Source: Acanthaster planci
Lineage: Eukaryota > Echinodermata > Asteroidea > Valvatida > Acanthasteridae
Assembly (NCBI RefSeq): GCF_001949145.1
Contig: NW_019091405.1
Span: 1,601,641 to 1,665,640 of the forward strand
DNA length: 64,000 nt
Reading direction: 5' to 3'
Part shown: in pieces, positions 13,154-26,437 of the stretch
How the letters are laid out: each line of letters begins with the position of its first letter
Position numbering within the stretch: position 1 is the stretch's first letter
Program-made: the position numbers and the translations under genes
The notes under the pieces: generated by a model
The model's input: only the letters and a program-made list of their open reading frames with translations
Told to the model about the DNA's origin: nothing
Database searches by the model: none

Positions 13154-13424
13154 GGGGGAGCGGGTTAGTGTAGCGGTTCTCTCCTCGCTTTGCACCAATG
13201 AGGCCCGGGTTCGACTTCCGGCTTGGCCCAGGCTTTAAGTCCATACTCGCTCTCGCGGGTTTTCTCCGGGTACTTCGGTTTTCTCCTGCCGCTAAATCTG
13301 GACCTTCTTCCTAACTCCGTAATGTGATACTTATTAATAAAGGTTATGGACAAACGTATAGCCATTGCCCGAGTAGCTGAGAGCGCCATTAAAACGAAAA
13401 CAACTAAAACTAATAAAAAAAAAC
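13154..13424 (+). repeat. tRNA-derived SINE
   Basis: The element begins with a tRNA-like head: the A-box-like tagtgtagcggt, then the B-box-like GGTTCGACTTC about 45 bp later. A body with tttctccgggtacttcgg follows, a conserved core word I recall from marine-invertebrate SINEs. It ends in an A-rich tail (taataaaaaaaaac). This layout is diagnostic of a Pol III-transcribed SINE. I did not identify clear target-site duplications. Confidence 0.75.
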
Positions 13425-15964
13425 TTTGCATGGGCCCTTTAAAACATTCACAAACACCTTAGATACATTCGTACTGGTCAACAGTCCCATCATGCAGGTT
13501 GCTTTTCACCAAAGGGTAAGGGTACCAACTGGTTGCACTTTTCCAGTTGAAAAGGATACTTGTATTTGACTTCTAGTTTCATAGACTCCAGCCCTCGCAC
13601 AAAGGTGAGATTGGAGAAAAAAGAAACAATCACGACACATTTATTTTTGCTTAAAATGCCCATTTCTTGTGTTTTTTATCAACTTTTATACGTTAAAACA
13701 TCTTAATGTTAATGGTAAAATCGGGGATTTTCAGATTTTAATCAAAAGAGATTGTCTGAAAAATTCTGAAATCAGGAAAATCCAGATGAAAACAAATCCT
13801 GAAATCAGGAAAACTCCCGACAAATATCATCCCTGCCTCACACTGACTGACCTAATTTATCATCAGACAAGCATGCGCAATGCAACCACTGAATAAATAA
13901 GTGGAGCTGAAAACTCACTTGACATCGGCACATTTTCGGCAGTCCAATGCGAAGTATGGCATTCGCCAACTGCCATAAAGGAATAGTCCAACAGGCAAGA
14001 ATCACGCACCACAAACATGGCCAGAGAGTACATTTGTACCTTGTTGACAAGAGCACTGTTAATAGAACATTCTGCTTTCAACAAGGTCATTTTTAGGATC
14101 CCAGTAGCTTACTTTTCATTGTTTTCCCGATATAACAAGGTCTCTTTCATAACAATGTACTCTGCAAAGTTCAAAAGACTTTTATTAATGCGACACGACT
14201 GTATTTAAGAAAATAAGTTAAAATTGATGAATCATAGGAAAGCTATAACCTTTTGTCTTAGATTCGACTTTTACATGAAAGGGCTATGAAAGAGTATAAC
14301 TGAGTGGTTTTAAATAATCACATTTAAAACTGGCAAGGATCCTTTGCCTTGGTCCATTATCATCGGCTCCATCAAACACATAATCCCTCTCACGAATAGT
14401 GTTCTCAGGTCATTGATTACGATCGCCGAAGTACAAAGCGAGTGCAGCTGCGCTAAAATTCAATATAGCAGTCGCCATTCTAACACTAAATAAGACGATG
14501 ACATGACATTGATTGATCTTAGCATAAATTAAATCCCAAAATCTCCATATAAAATGGTTAAGGTAAATTCTCTCCTACAGCCATGTGTATAAGCCTTCGG
14601 TTATGTTTTCCTTGTTGTGAGTGTTTCCTATTTTATGTAATATAATGAACATTAAGTTGCGGTATGTGTGAATGTCTGCCATCTTTGTTCTTGACGTTCT
14701 CCATCCACTCCCAAGTAAGTAGGGAGTGAGAATCTTGTTCGTGAACAATGTTCCTGTGTTGATTCTCCCCATTTGACATGCAGTTCTTGTGATCATCCCA
14801 CACAAGAATGGGGGGTTTTGAAAACGACCAAAGACACAGAACCAATAAAACTTGCGGAAACATGGCATTTCTAAAGATGACATGGCAACGTGTCACACGA
14901 GAGGCTAGATTAAAGAACTTCACTCTACACTGGCACATGCAAAGCTGCTCAACTGTGCCAACTGCCATAAAGGATAATACAGGGCCTGTTTGTTTCCCAC
15001 AGATCTGGTTATTGATCAGTGATCCCATCGCTGGTTCACTCCATCCATCAGGCTGGTTCTGGTGTCAGTGAATCAATGATGGAGTACTGATCGAGGTTTG
15101 GATCCAAAACAAACTGGACCAAAGTCTGAAACACAAGAATCACTTACAGCAGATATGACCAGAGAGTACACTGGAACGTTGTCAATATGAGCACTGTTGA
15201 TACAACATTCTCCTTTAATACAACAAGGAAAGCTTTTGGGTCCTAATCGCTTGCTTTTTTTCATTACTGATAATACTTGCACAAGGTTCCTTTCATGACA
15301 AGGTAATATGCAAAGTCCGAAGTACTTCTTATCAATGGGATTTGACTCCAGTTAAGAAAAGTCAAAATTGCTGAATCGTACGAAAAATATACACTATTGG
15401 TCTAGATTTGACTTTTACACAAAAAGGGAATATCTGAATGAGAATAGAACTGGCAAGGAGCCTTTGCCTTGGTCCATTATCATCAGCTCCATCAATCATG
15501 TAATCCCTGAAGCATAAAGACACAGAGCCAATAAAATTCATGCCCACATGGCATTTCCAAAGATGACGTGGCAACATGTCACATGAAGATGTAGTTTACA
15601 GAGGCACTCTCTTGACTTCGCAAAGGCAGTTTCAGTGATCTGATATGTGGTATGTTACTGTCATTCAGGGTTTCTGCTAAATGTTCACCCACAAAGGAGG
15701 CGACACTATTTCAGGAGTCCCCATTAAAATTTCAACAGTCCACATCTATCCTCCATGTTTTATTTATATCAGCTGGGTTTCTTTTCTGCATTTGAATTAC
15801 TTCATCAGTACTGATCAGGCCACGTCAGAAAAACCGTCACGACAGACAAAACTGAAATCCCAGGGCGACTCATGGGTGAAGAGACAGTCTGAGACTACTC
15901 CATCTGGGGATCCAAGGAGACAGGCCCTCCCCAATAACTTGGACCACAAGAGATGACATGTGAC

Positions 15965-16045
15965 TCAGTCTTCGCTCGACTGAGGATGATAGAAGTCAAA
16001 CACTTTCTGACTGGCTGTCTGACAAGATGCCAGAAGAGACGAGTA
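15965..16045 (-). pseudogene. Duplicated, frameshifted copy of the EXOSC5 terminal exon
   Basis: On the minus strand, an acceptor (ttgcag) is followed by 19 codons almost identical to the functional last exon at 17673-17765, with the shared core [18 protein letters not shown] one-base deletion after that core (cat-cctcag against cggacctcag) shifts the frame. It replaces the conserved [11 protein letters not shown] ending by a six-residue tail and an early stop at 15965-15967. It lies within the tandem duplication, downstream of the intact exon in EXOSC5 orientation. It could be a dead pseudo-exon or an alternative last exon giving a variant C-terminus. Confidence 0.8.
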
Positions 16046-17218
16046 CTGCAAGCAGAAAAAAGATAGAACAGAAATATTCATAGCACGTTAGAGTAATTTT
16101 GACTTGGCTAAAAAGCAAAATTGACAAACAATACAATCAAACAATTACTTCTGTCAGGTATAAGTTCAGTAATTTTGATTTCTGGGATTCGATAATGCAC
16201 TGTTCACTCCATGCATATAAATTATGTTCTAAAAGGCAGCATGCAGAAAAAAACAAGAATTATGAGATTCAATTACAGGCGGACTTCTCTTTCTTCTGGC
16301 AATTTTTTTTAAACTCTTAATTTTGTTCCCTGTTGCAATTTTGCTGAAGACCACAGGGTGGGGATGGGGAAAACTGTTGAGTTAGTATTAAAAGACAGAG
16401 AAAAGAGAGGTGGGGGAAAAGAGAAGGCGCTTTTGTCACCCTTTATATCTGAGCAAAATCTTGGAAAGCTTCGACAAGAAAGAGGCAGACATGCATGAGA
16501 TGAAGTGCAGCAATGATGGGGGGGTAGGGTTGGGTGAAGAAATCTGTGCCTCTGCCTTAGTGCCCCGCCTATTTAATTTTTTGAAATGTGCACAACTTTT
16601 GTACAAGCCACAGTTCACATGATTTCAGTATCTGCTCGGAAAAGATGAGAGCAACTTGGGGTACCCTCCTTCCCAAATTTCACCCTACAAGTACAAGTAG
16701 TTAGGTAACTGATGAAGCATCCATATTTGACACCCAATCTGTGTTTTTTTTCTTTGACATTCCAACGCACATTGTGCAACACGTGCAAAGTGACTAATCG
16801 GTATAACTCATTTGCAAATAGCAGGGTTGACAGAGTCCTTGAGGTTATGTAAGAGGAACCAGTACAGGATGATAAATATGACCAGTGCTTATCATATTTA
16901 TATTTGCGGTTTGTTCAAAGTTTCACAGTCCACTTTTGTTGCCATGACTTCTGTGCAATGCTGACCGCACTGGTCATCTGTCAGAATGGGCGGTGGCCTG
17001 GGTAAACGAGACCAGTTGTACAAGCAGGCATATTCACTAAGACAATAAACTTCTGAGATCAATCCTAGCTGCTTATCTGATAGGAATTAGTAACTGTGAG
17101 GTATCTAAAAACAACACACACATAAAAGACGGGACTTTCCAGTGGTTGAGGCTAAAACTGGATAAAAATGTACTCCCAAAGCAAATTTGCCGATTGTTGG
17201 CATTCATTCAATCACAAT

Positions 17219-17224
17219 TTTATT
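17219..17224 (-). promoter_or_regulatory. Possible polyadenylation signal of EXOSC5
   Basis: AATAAA on the minus strand about 450 bp after the EXOSC5 stop. It is the nearest canonical hexamer I noticed downstream. Use is unproven. Confidence 0.3.
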
Positions 17225-17672
17225 TCCTTCTTGAAACATGAAAGTGCACTGCCAAAAAACCCATCCACTCATGGCACTTCCAAAGATGATGCAGCAACCT
17301 GTCATTTGAAGTGATTTAAAGAGGCTTACAAAGGCAGTTTTAGCAATGTATGGCATGCAGGACATTTTAATTATCATTCTTGCTTCCTGCTAAACTTTCA
17401 TTGTAGAATCTGTAGGGCCTACCAATTACATATAGGTGCCTTTACCAATACCCTTAATACTTTAACAGAGATCTGTTCTCTGTTTATCATTTCAATAAAG
17501 GTTCACTTCTGGATTTGAAATGAGGCCGCATCAGAAAAAACCCACAAGAAATGGGAGGGAAGCGAAACCCCAGAGCAAATCAGTTATGAACGGACCGTCT
17601 GTCATTGCTCCATTTGAGATTAAAAAAAGACGAGCCCTCACCAATGAATGGAAGTACAGGAGAAGGTGTGCA

Positions 17673-20600
17673 TCATGATTTGGTCAGTCTATGCTCCACT
17701 GAGGTCCGATAGAAGTCAAACACTTTCTGACTGGCTGTCTGGCAAGACGCCAGGAGAGACTGATACTAAAAGGAGGAATAAAGATCGACATATTTTTGTT
17801 ACAAGCCAAAATGAATCTGACTCGGATACAAAAATTATGATAGAAAAAGACCATAATGTAATAACACAAGCAAATATTTTCCTCTGCACAGATTAATATA
17901 AGTGAATATAAGTAAATTAGGATCGGGATTAGAAAGTGCACAGTAAACTCCATGCACATGGACCGTCTGTTAAAACAGACAGCAATAAGCAATCTGAATC
18001 ATCATATTAAATTAAACCCAACCTCTTTTGGCTCTGGGTGATTTTTTTGCTCTTAATTTTGTTCATTGCTGCAATTTTGCTGAAAGCCTGGGGGTGCAGG
18101 TGGGGAGGGGGATAACCAGTGGGGTAGGGAAGACGGAATATAGAAGGGGCCTTAGGTGTATCTTTGAAAATTGGAACTAAAGCAGCAAACCCACATGAAA
18201 TGAAATGTAACTAATTTGGGGGGCGGGCTCGGTGGAGAAATCTCTGCCCAAGATTTAAACTTTGAAATGAGATAAACCTATAAACAACCCAGTTAACTTA
18301 ACTGCAGTGCCCACTTGAATAGATGTGAGCTCCCCTGGATGCCCAATTCCAAATGTCACCCTGGTTATGGTACTGATGAAACATTATATTTTTTAAATTT
18401 GACATCAAGTTGAGTTTCTCCTTCCATTGCACATTGCTCAACATGTGCCGAGTGACTAAATTTATGTAACTCATTTACACAGTGCAGGGGACAGTGTACC
18501 CTTGGTTGTGCAACGGGAACCATGACTTCAGAGCAATGCTGACCACGCTGGTCATTGTCAGAGTGGGCGGTGGCCTGGGTAAATGGAACCAGTTATACAA
18601 GCAGGATTATTCGCAGTGCCAATAAAATTCTGAGATTAACCCCAGCAAAATTCTTGAAGGAATCACAAACTGTCTAAAAATAACAAAAAACAGGATTGGA
18701 CTTTCCAGTGCTTGAGGCACATAAATCTGGTTAAAAATATATATTTGCTTTACTAAAAAAAGAGTGAAAAGAGCGTGAAAAGGTGTTGAGTATTGCGGAC
18801 CTGTTGTAAATAGTCCCAGTGCAGTAGAATGAACCCAAAATCAACAGCATTATTTGATAATGGCAGTGGTGTTTGATAGGTGAAGTGTTGTCCTTTGAAT
18901 TGGATCTGGTTAAAATCCTGATGATAAACAACACTATCATGCCTGATTTACTAAGATTAGCTGAATGACCTCCCTGGACAGACAACATCAAAATGAAACA
19001 AACACTCACACTGACTCCTTGTAGATTGGCAAAGTCTTGAATGAGTCGGCTTATTTCATACACCATTTAAAGCTCGCTTTACCATTCCCAAAAAGATTTC
19101 TTTCCCTTTCACACCAATTTCAGTCATGCTTCTTGCTTCCTGACCTACCCCCGTCTGATGGCACAACCCTACAGGTTGTGGGGTAAACAATTTTGGGAAA
19201 ATGCAACACTGGAAATATTTAGGAATTCTAACCCAATGTGTTTATGGTAGCTGTAGTTTCAATGTGGTGCAGAAGTTCAACAGACTAATTTATGAACGCA
19301 ATCAATACCATTCAAAGTTTTCATTTCATGGCACAAATGCCATCCAACCTGTCTTGGTGTTATTTTAAACCAGTTAACACCCAGCTGCACACTGAATCAG
19401 TACTAAAATAGTACTTGAAACATCCTACCCACCAACCCCTGTTTCCAGATGCCTTGTAATGGAAAATGGTACTTTTTTGGCCTTGGTGTTTCCTGTACTT
19501 TACATTTTTAAAGAAAATACCTGCACATATGTCATAGCCACAGGGAGTATACTACCTTCATTTCTTAAAGAAATGCATTTTCCCTGAACAGGAACCCAGT
19601 ACCACAATCAGTAAGAGTCCATAAACTCTTACACAAGCTGTATTTCAAATGCCCATATGTAACACTTTACTGTGTGAGAGATAAGAATTCAAGCTTTCTC
19701 TAATTGGATGTCAGACCTAATTATCATACAGGGTGTCTCACAGCTTTATGCCAAGTGAAGTTCTCATTGGTGATCCACCAGGACTGTGTGTAGGGGCAAC
19801 TATATGTGTACTTGATCCTGCGTGTCCTTTAACCCTCTAAGTATTTTAACAAGGAAAGTTCTTCAACAAGTTGCCAAAACAGGGTCTCTACAGGCCAATA
19901 CATAAACTTGTAATTTGATCAATAAGGTGCTCTTTTTCAATGCAGTTCTGAGTACAACTGAAGCTCTGAGCAAAAGCTATGGCAAAAGTTAAACCAATAG
20001 GTGCAAGTTATCACTGTAGTATGCTCAAAAATAGCAAGACTTCATATTGAGTCAGCTAAGGAAAAAAAATCAAACCTGGTGTAATTTGTGGAGACTCAAA
20101 GGCAAGATATTAACAAATTCAGCAGGTAAACAATACAGAAATAAAGTCAGAAGGGTAATGCGTGGCTAGTGTTGCATAAGTACATTCCACAACAGCAAAC
20201 GAAAAACCAAAAGGTAATGCTTTTCACCACATTACTTACTGGTGCCTCCAAGGTATAAGAATTCCTACCAGCCTAAACTATGTATTCCAACATACATTTA
20301 TACTGTTGCGAATAATAAGGCAAGGAAAAAAAATCATACATTTTTGAGAGCTCAAAAGCCACACTGATTTCAAACTAATAGAGCCCTCTAGAGGGAAATG
20401 ACATCTAGGTTACGTCAAGTCACTACACTTGGGCAAAAATGGTTTCGTAATTACATATATTGTATGTAATTGGTAGACAAGGACCCTCTATCTAATAAAA
20501 TGAATATGACGTTAATTTAGATAATGTGGAGTTGAGAGATGTCACACTGACCTCTTGTACTGTACATGAGCCTTGAAAACTTGAAGTGATGACTTTTTTG

Positions 20601-23600
20601 TGTCGACTGTCAAAAGCAAAGGAAGCTAAACACTGGGCATCCTGAAACAAAGAAAATTAGCCAGCTGAAACAGTTTCCACAGGAACCAAATAAATACATC
20701 AAATTCCAATTTAATGATCAAGAAAGAACTACATGTACAAGAGGAACTCCCGTTGGTCCTTATATAGACGCATTGAGTTCAAATGATGTGATCTAGAACC
20801 TTGGCCAAAAGAGCACTGAACTACCTTTGCTTGTTTGTCGGTCGGGTCTAGTACCAACCTCCCGTCACTGTCGAGCATACATGTGACGGCGGCAACCAGA
20901 CACTTCATTGGAATACCAGCATCCATCAAGGCCATGCAGGAGGCATTGACACAGCAAGACAACAGCTGATAGGCTGCTGTAAGGAACTATAGGGGAATTC
21001 TGGCAAACTTCATATCAAAATGAGCCAGCATGCAGGTCACAAACAGACAGTGGTCACCCCTCTAACGAACACATTCAAGAAATAATGGAGGGTTTTGGGA
21101 GAACTGGAGCTGTATTTGGTTTTTATCTTGAGGCAGTTGGAGGATGTTGAAGGACCGAGGATGCATTTTGGCCAAAGGGACTATGGATATTAGGATTTGA
21201 ACAGCTGTAGCTATTAACTGTTATTAACTTGATTTATTTTCACTTATGGGCAATTTGTACATTTGAGCAACAATGCAGAATCCAACGGTGTTGTCTGGTG
21301 CCACTGGACACACTTCACCATAACTAGACATGACCAATAGAGGGCAGCAAGCACTATCACCCAGAGAAACTTCTACAAAAGAAACCCAACAAATCAAATG
21401 CCATCCAAAACCACTAGGAGATTAAAGAAAAAATGGGGGAGTATGAGATACGCATTGGTGAAAAGGATACAGATCCAGAGTCTTGTATCTCTTGTGTTAC
21501 TATGGTGATGGAGGACCTTGGATGTAGGGTTGTTAGGATGACCGCCTCACAGCTGTTTCTAATGAGCTGCTCTTTAGACTTTTCTCTGATGCCTAAAGGT
21601 GGAAGGGTGATTAGGGTATAAAAATTTCACAAAGTTACAGAGTTCAAAGTAGCTTGCTTGTGTCAGTTGGGGCATCTTTGTCCTGTGCTGTTCATCTCAC
21701 GCAGGAGACATCAATCTAATTATGCGTGCAACAAAACTAAAGGGCGACATAACAGCTCGTGGAAAATTTGAGTGATTCAAGTTCAAGTGTTTTTTACAAT
21801 GAAAATTAATAATTAACAATAACAAACTAAGCTTACATTATTTACTTTAGATAGAAAAAGAAAGGAATTTTTTAATCTTTCAAAAATCAATGCATCTTTC
21901 CGACACAGGGATGGGGGTAGAATTGAAACTCAAGATCTTGATTTCAAACTATTAATCAACACTCACTGTTCTACTTATGCCTTAATGCAGTAGAATACCA
22001 GACAAATGACACTCACCAGGCATGCCGGACTTGGGCTTGTAGATGACCTCTACTGTAGCCCTGTCAATGATTTCTTTATTCAGCCTCACATCGGCAGGGC
22101 CATAGACAGCTGCCATCACTGACGTGTCTCCTGCTTACGCCAAAGAGAAGAGCCATTAGGTCATTCATAACAAGGTACATGTATTTCTCTTAGGTGATTT
22201 TGCACGGAGCTCCCACCAATGAAGAAAATGAAGTAATTGTGAGAAGAGATGCCACACATGTATTGCCCCTTCTGCCTTCCATAAGGTAAATTATGCATGC
22301 ACCTGTTAAAGCTGGGACTGATGTTCACATACCTGGAGGCAAACCTTGCACTAATCATGGAGGTCTAATTAAGTTCAGCTTTCTACTAACCCTAACCCCC
22401 TAGGGTGTAAAATCCCCCCATGTACAATGTACATGTAAAATCATGTTGCAACTGGAGGATGGAGGAATGTTAGGGTCAATGAAAATTCACTGGGCTTTGT
22501 GCAGATAAACGATGCATCAGATTGTTAAAAAAGTATAAGTTTAGCATTCAACCTTCAGTGCCACTTTTTAAAAAATTCCTTCCTTGAGTGGAGCTGTCCA
22601 CAAGAAAAAAAAACAGCAAAAACTCCTCTCACTCCCAGAGGCTTATGCCCTCTCACAGTTTCCTTCTTTGGCAATGTCTGAATTACTTAGCAAAAGCAGG
22701 AATGACAAGTGCACATGCTTGTGGAAGGCAATATCCAGAGACTGCAACCATTTCCGATGTACATGCATATTCATCAGCCGCAGTCAATTCTGTGATTGAG
22801 ACACGTCCTTGTTTACTTGCTAAGCACCAACATGCACCAATGGGAATGGTCTCCTATGCCACCTGTCTGACACCCTTCCCCACGCCGCCCCAGATGTTAC
22901 GCCAGGGTTTGGTCATGAATGTTATGCTGCAAACCGAGGGGTGAGGACTTTTGTTCCAAAATAAATTTCTAGAGGCATCCTGAACTGATTTAGGCATGGG
23001 GACTCGAGTGCTTTGAAAGTGACAAGTCCACGTTTTGATGGCTAAAGGGAAAGGCAGGAAAAACTTTTAAAAGTTGCATCACAGGTTTCACTTTTCAATC
23101 AAAAACAAGAAAACCTCCACTGACAGCAGAGTGAAAACTTGAAAAACCTCATCCAACATGGGCTGTCTGTGTACATGTACATGTACATTATGAGCATTGT
23201 CCATACCTAGTTGGGACAGGCCCAACTATATGGTTGGGAACCCTTCATCAATGAATGACAGAAAGGATGGGCTGACCCTGGGGGACTGTCTGGTTCCTGC
23301 CACCCTATAGTTATTAGACATGTCAGAGTTTCAAAAACAATTATGACAATGGAGAAACCGTGCTTGTTTCCTTTGACATACATGTACATGAACGTACATT
23401 GTACAATGGGTGACATAATTTGTACATGTACAGGACATCCAAGTCTGTGGTGCTTGTCACAAGAACTGAAAAGTAAGGTTAAAAAGTTGCTTTTTCACGC
23501 AAACTACAGTTTACATTTTTCCATGCAGTGACCTACATGTATAAGCCATCCGAAAGCAAGAAAATATCCTAAAAAATACTGAGGCATTCAATTAGAAAAC

Positions 23601-26023
23601 ACTCAATATTTTAGGCCAGTCTCATAGGTTTCGTGCACAGGTTGTCCAGTGGCTTCCATATATCCGGACTTATGGACCTCATCAAGTATAACAATAGAAG
23701 GGGCGGAAGTATGGCATTCTTTCCAAAAAAATTCCATACTCTTTGGCCATGTTTTCTTCTTTTTAACCCTTATGATCTGAAAAGAGGGCCAACAATATGG
23801 GGGGAGGATACTAGGAAGGGTGAAAAGGGGTGTAGTACATGTAACTTAGGGGGACAAGTTTAAAAGAATTTCATTTGTTTGGTTTAATGTGTCATGTTTA
23901 AAAGCATTTCTTGCACCCCTCCCCCAAGTTTTTCCCTGTTGTTTTTCTCAACATGGTGGCCATGGCATTCTCCAATCTGTAGTTGAAATGTAAAATACTG
24001 CTCAAAATCATCCCAAATTTATCCCTAAAGTAGACAGTGCATTCAACTTCCTTACAATTTGAAATGATTTGCAGGTACCAGTACAAGTGTTTGTCTGTAA
24101 CAAATGTAGTTCTGGGAAAGTGGCCACTGAGTACCCATGTTCTTGGCTCCACCATAGTACAGGGCTCCTCATTCTGCCTCTAGGCCCTACATATATATGT
24201 CTGAAAGGTGGGACAAAGAGCCCCACCTAACATTATCACGCAGTCACATCTCGATGTCTATCATACATGTACAAAGTACCAAGTAACATCTGTCATGTTA
24301 GTAGGCCTTGGCCTACATGTACATGCAAAAATCAGAGGAACTTAGTTTCTCAGCCGAGTATTCAATATGATGTGCATGCAAGTGCACTGTGATGGATAAT
24401 CATAGCCTACATGTAGCTAGTTCCACTCCGTTACGAGGGATATGTTTCTGTCTAGAGGCACTTTGGGGGTGAGTGTGGCACATGTGCATGGTGTGCCAAG
24501 AACGGCATCACTACTCAGTGATCATGACTCAATGCCAAGTTGTTTGCAATGAAGTAAATGGTTAAACTTTTTGGGGAGTTATATATGGACTGTTCATACC
24601 ACAAGGCAATTTTGTGCCCTTCATTTTCAGTTAAAAAGAAGTTATTTATGAATTTTCTGTGTACAAATAATGCATACAACACTGTGGTAACCAGTACAGT
24701 TGAAAGTGGGAAATTGTTTTTCTTTTAAGTCGTAAGTCAAGGAGAATCTTTTAAAGGGAAGGAAAGTCCGACATTTTATCAGAGGAACCTTTCGTAAGTT
24801 TGGACAATCCTTTATAGGGACTTCTATGGGAAAAAAATACAGTCTTCTGCTAAGACTTTCCTTCCCAAGCTTTGCTGGAAAAACAATTGTGTTACAGCAT
24901 GTAAGAGTCCCTACTGACTCTTGACTGGCCACCTCAACCTAAAACAGCACTCCCAACACCTGCCGTCTACTGACAATTAAGGGTTAGTGCATACATGTAC
25001 ACTGTACTACCCAGAAGTTCTGGCAAGGTCAACTTACATGCAATAAGGAGTCCCCTGTTTATGCAAAATTGCCAGTCAACTTGAAGTCTTGAAAGGACCT
25101 CTCTTGCTTTATTATGCTCGTTATTATATGGTCCACAGATTCCACTGAGAGTTTCAAACTCGTTATGAAACCCAACACAAAACGTTAGTCTTGTGGGTAG
25201 CTGCGCAGCCCTGGGGGTGGCAAAGTTGCATGGATTCACGTAACTTGCGGAAGCCCCTGTCAAGTTGGAATGATCTATGAACAACCACTAAAAATGGGCA
25301 TTTAATTATTCAGGAATATTAAATTAACTTGAATATTCAATTATTTTAATATTCAGCATCATGAATATTAGAGTTTGTGTAAATATTGATCATGACGTCA
25401 TCTTACATCGAGTAAATTCAACCGTCATGCCGTATCTTCATTCGGAACATACATGTACATGTATTACTATTACCAGTGACTCTCTGCAGCAACATAAAAT
25501 GCTACTGTAGCGGGGTCAGTTAGTCTGCTCTGTTTCTTGACTTATAATTCTGTCTATCATAAACTGGATTCCCAGCGATACCACCTGTATGTCTACAAAT
25601 AAACAAACTGTGATAAACCCTTGCATTGGTCATGTTGGTAGGTGGACTGAGAAAAAGCAGAGAGACAGGTCAAGAATGAAAAGAGTTAAAGAGGGGTAAA
25701 GAATAAAATAAAAATATGGAACCTTCCGCCCCTTTGCCCAGACCGTAAGACGTGAGTGCAATAAATGGAACAACCTCCGACCGCGAGGATGTTTGGGATT
25801 GTAAACAAGAGAAATCTACGTGTACATCATACATTACATGTACTATACAACCAGGTATGACATGACAACATTCCTTCCTCCATGCTCTAACAGAGAGCAA
25901 GGAACAGACGTGTAAATACCAACCTTGTGTAAATGTTGCTGACCCATCTGGCCTGGACAACAAACTCTGCTCACTACTGGCTGCTCGCAATTCTGGATCG
26001 ACGTCTAAATCGCTTGAATTCAT
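17673..26023 (-). CDS. EXOSC5: Exosome complex component RRP46 (EXOSC5)
   Basis: Six exons on the minus strand join in frame: 26023-25924, 22130-22017, 21592-21471, 20965-20825, 20641-20552 and 17765-17673, giving 219 residues (human about 235). Junction phases are 1, 1, 0, 0, 0. The protein is a single RNase PH-like domain. Recognisable blocks are [18 protein letters not shown] near residue 18, [20 protein letters not shown], and [17 protein letters not shown] followed by [11 protein letters not shown], ending [18 protein letters not shown]5 is one of six PH-like proteins forming the hexameric ring of the eukaryotic RNA exosome, which guides RNA to the attached nucleases in nucleus and cytoplasm; the ring is catalytically inert in animals. 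The start at 26023 has A at -3 and fits the family. The open frame continues upstream but is AT-rich and unconserved. The gene is divergent from PRDX5. Its last exon is duplicated downstream. Confidence 0.95.
22131..25923 (-). other. EXOSC5 intron 1
   Basis: A 3.8-kb intron holding only short unconserved frames. It contains several runs of alternating TACATG/ACATGT (near 23173, 23385, 24313 and 25450), a fragment of the gtctcataggttt...gtgcacagg dispersed repeat at 23614-23656, and a small inverted repeat (gggaaggaaagtc and its complement) near 24755 and 24854. No exon was recognised. Confidence 0.6.
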
Positions 26024-26437
26024 ACTAAAAAATTGAAATTTTAATTGTATATCCAGGGAAAATGCACGTGTTATTACAATATCCAAGGGCATGCGGTTAT
26101 ACCACTCTTTGCAGGTATGGGTTAAATAAAATATTAAAAATATTCCAAATTTAAGTTTCAAAATGTGTTGTCAATCTTTTTCTAAGCTGTTTCAAAATCT
26201 GTTAAAATTAGATTAACAGTGATTACATTGTCTTGACTAAAGCTCAATTCTTCGAATTGCATGCAAAATTAATTTACATGCGGAAATTTATACCCAATCT
26301 ACCATTGAGGAATCCTAGCCGAGGTCATGCTGTGAATTTTCGTTGAAACAACGATAGGGGGCGTTCTTTCCCTACATATTTAATAATAAATTTCGTTGCA
26401 GATTATCATCGCGCGCTGGATTTGCAAAGAATTCCTA
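26024..26437. promoter_or_regulatory. Shared bidirectional promoter region of EXOSC5 and PRDX5
   Basis: The start codons of EXOSC5 (-) and PRDX5 (+) face away from each other with 414 bp between them. No room exists for separate distal promoters plus 5' untranslated regions of usual size. No clear TATA box is placed for either gene, as is common for housekeeping divergent pairs. The region is AT-rich apart from gcgcgctgg next to PRDX5. Confidence 0.65.

Larger units (their letters stand above)
13966..18722. repeat. Diverged tandem duplication array around the 3' end of EXOSC5
   Basis: At least three overlapping copies of a 1-1.7 kb unit can be aligned by eye. Blocks at 13966-14390 recur at about 15100-15512 (offset about 1.12 kb). 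A catggcatttc...gatgacatggcaac block occurs near 14860, 15548 and 17270. Blocks at 15976, 16321 and 16965 recur at 17695, 18058 and 18542 (offsets about 1.72, 1.74 and 1.58 kb). Identity looks like roughly 70-85% with many indels, so the event is old. The duplicated block includes the last coding exon of EXOSC5. The AT-rich frames inside show no other recognised protein. Confidence 0.8.

Noticed and set aside
14575-15071. Overlapping 80-130 residue frames on both strands
   Set aside because: They lie in the tandem duplication array, have no recognisable domain and differ between copies.
25670-25923. Read-through of EXOSC5 exon 1 into a 163-residue frame
   Set aside because: The family alignment stops at FTQ and the donor ACAAG|gttggt joins exon 2 to restore GDTSV. 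The rest is intron.
25924-26161. Longer EXOSC5 N-terminus from an ATG at 26161
   Set aside because: The extension is AT-rich and unconserved, and it runs into the putative promoter. The ATG at 26023 has A at -3 and matches family length.
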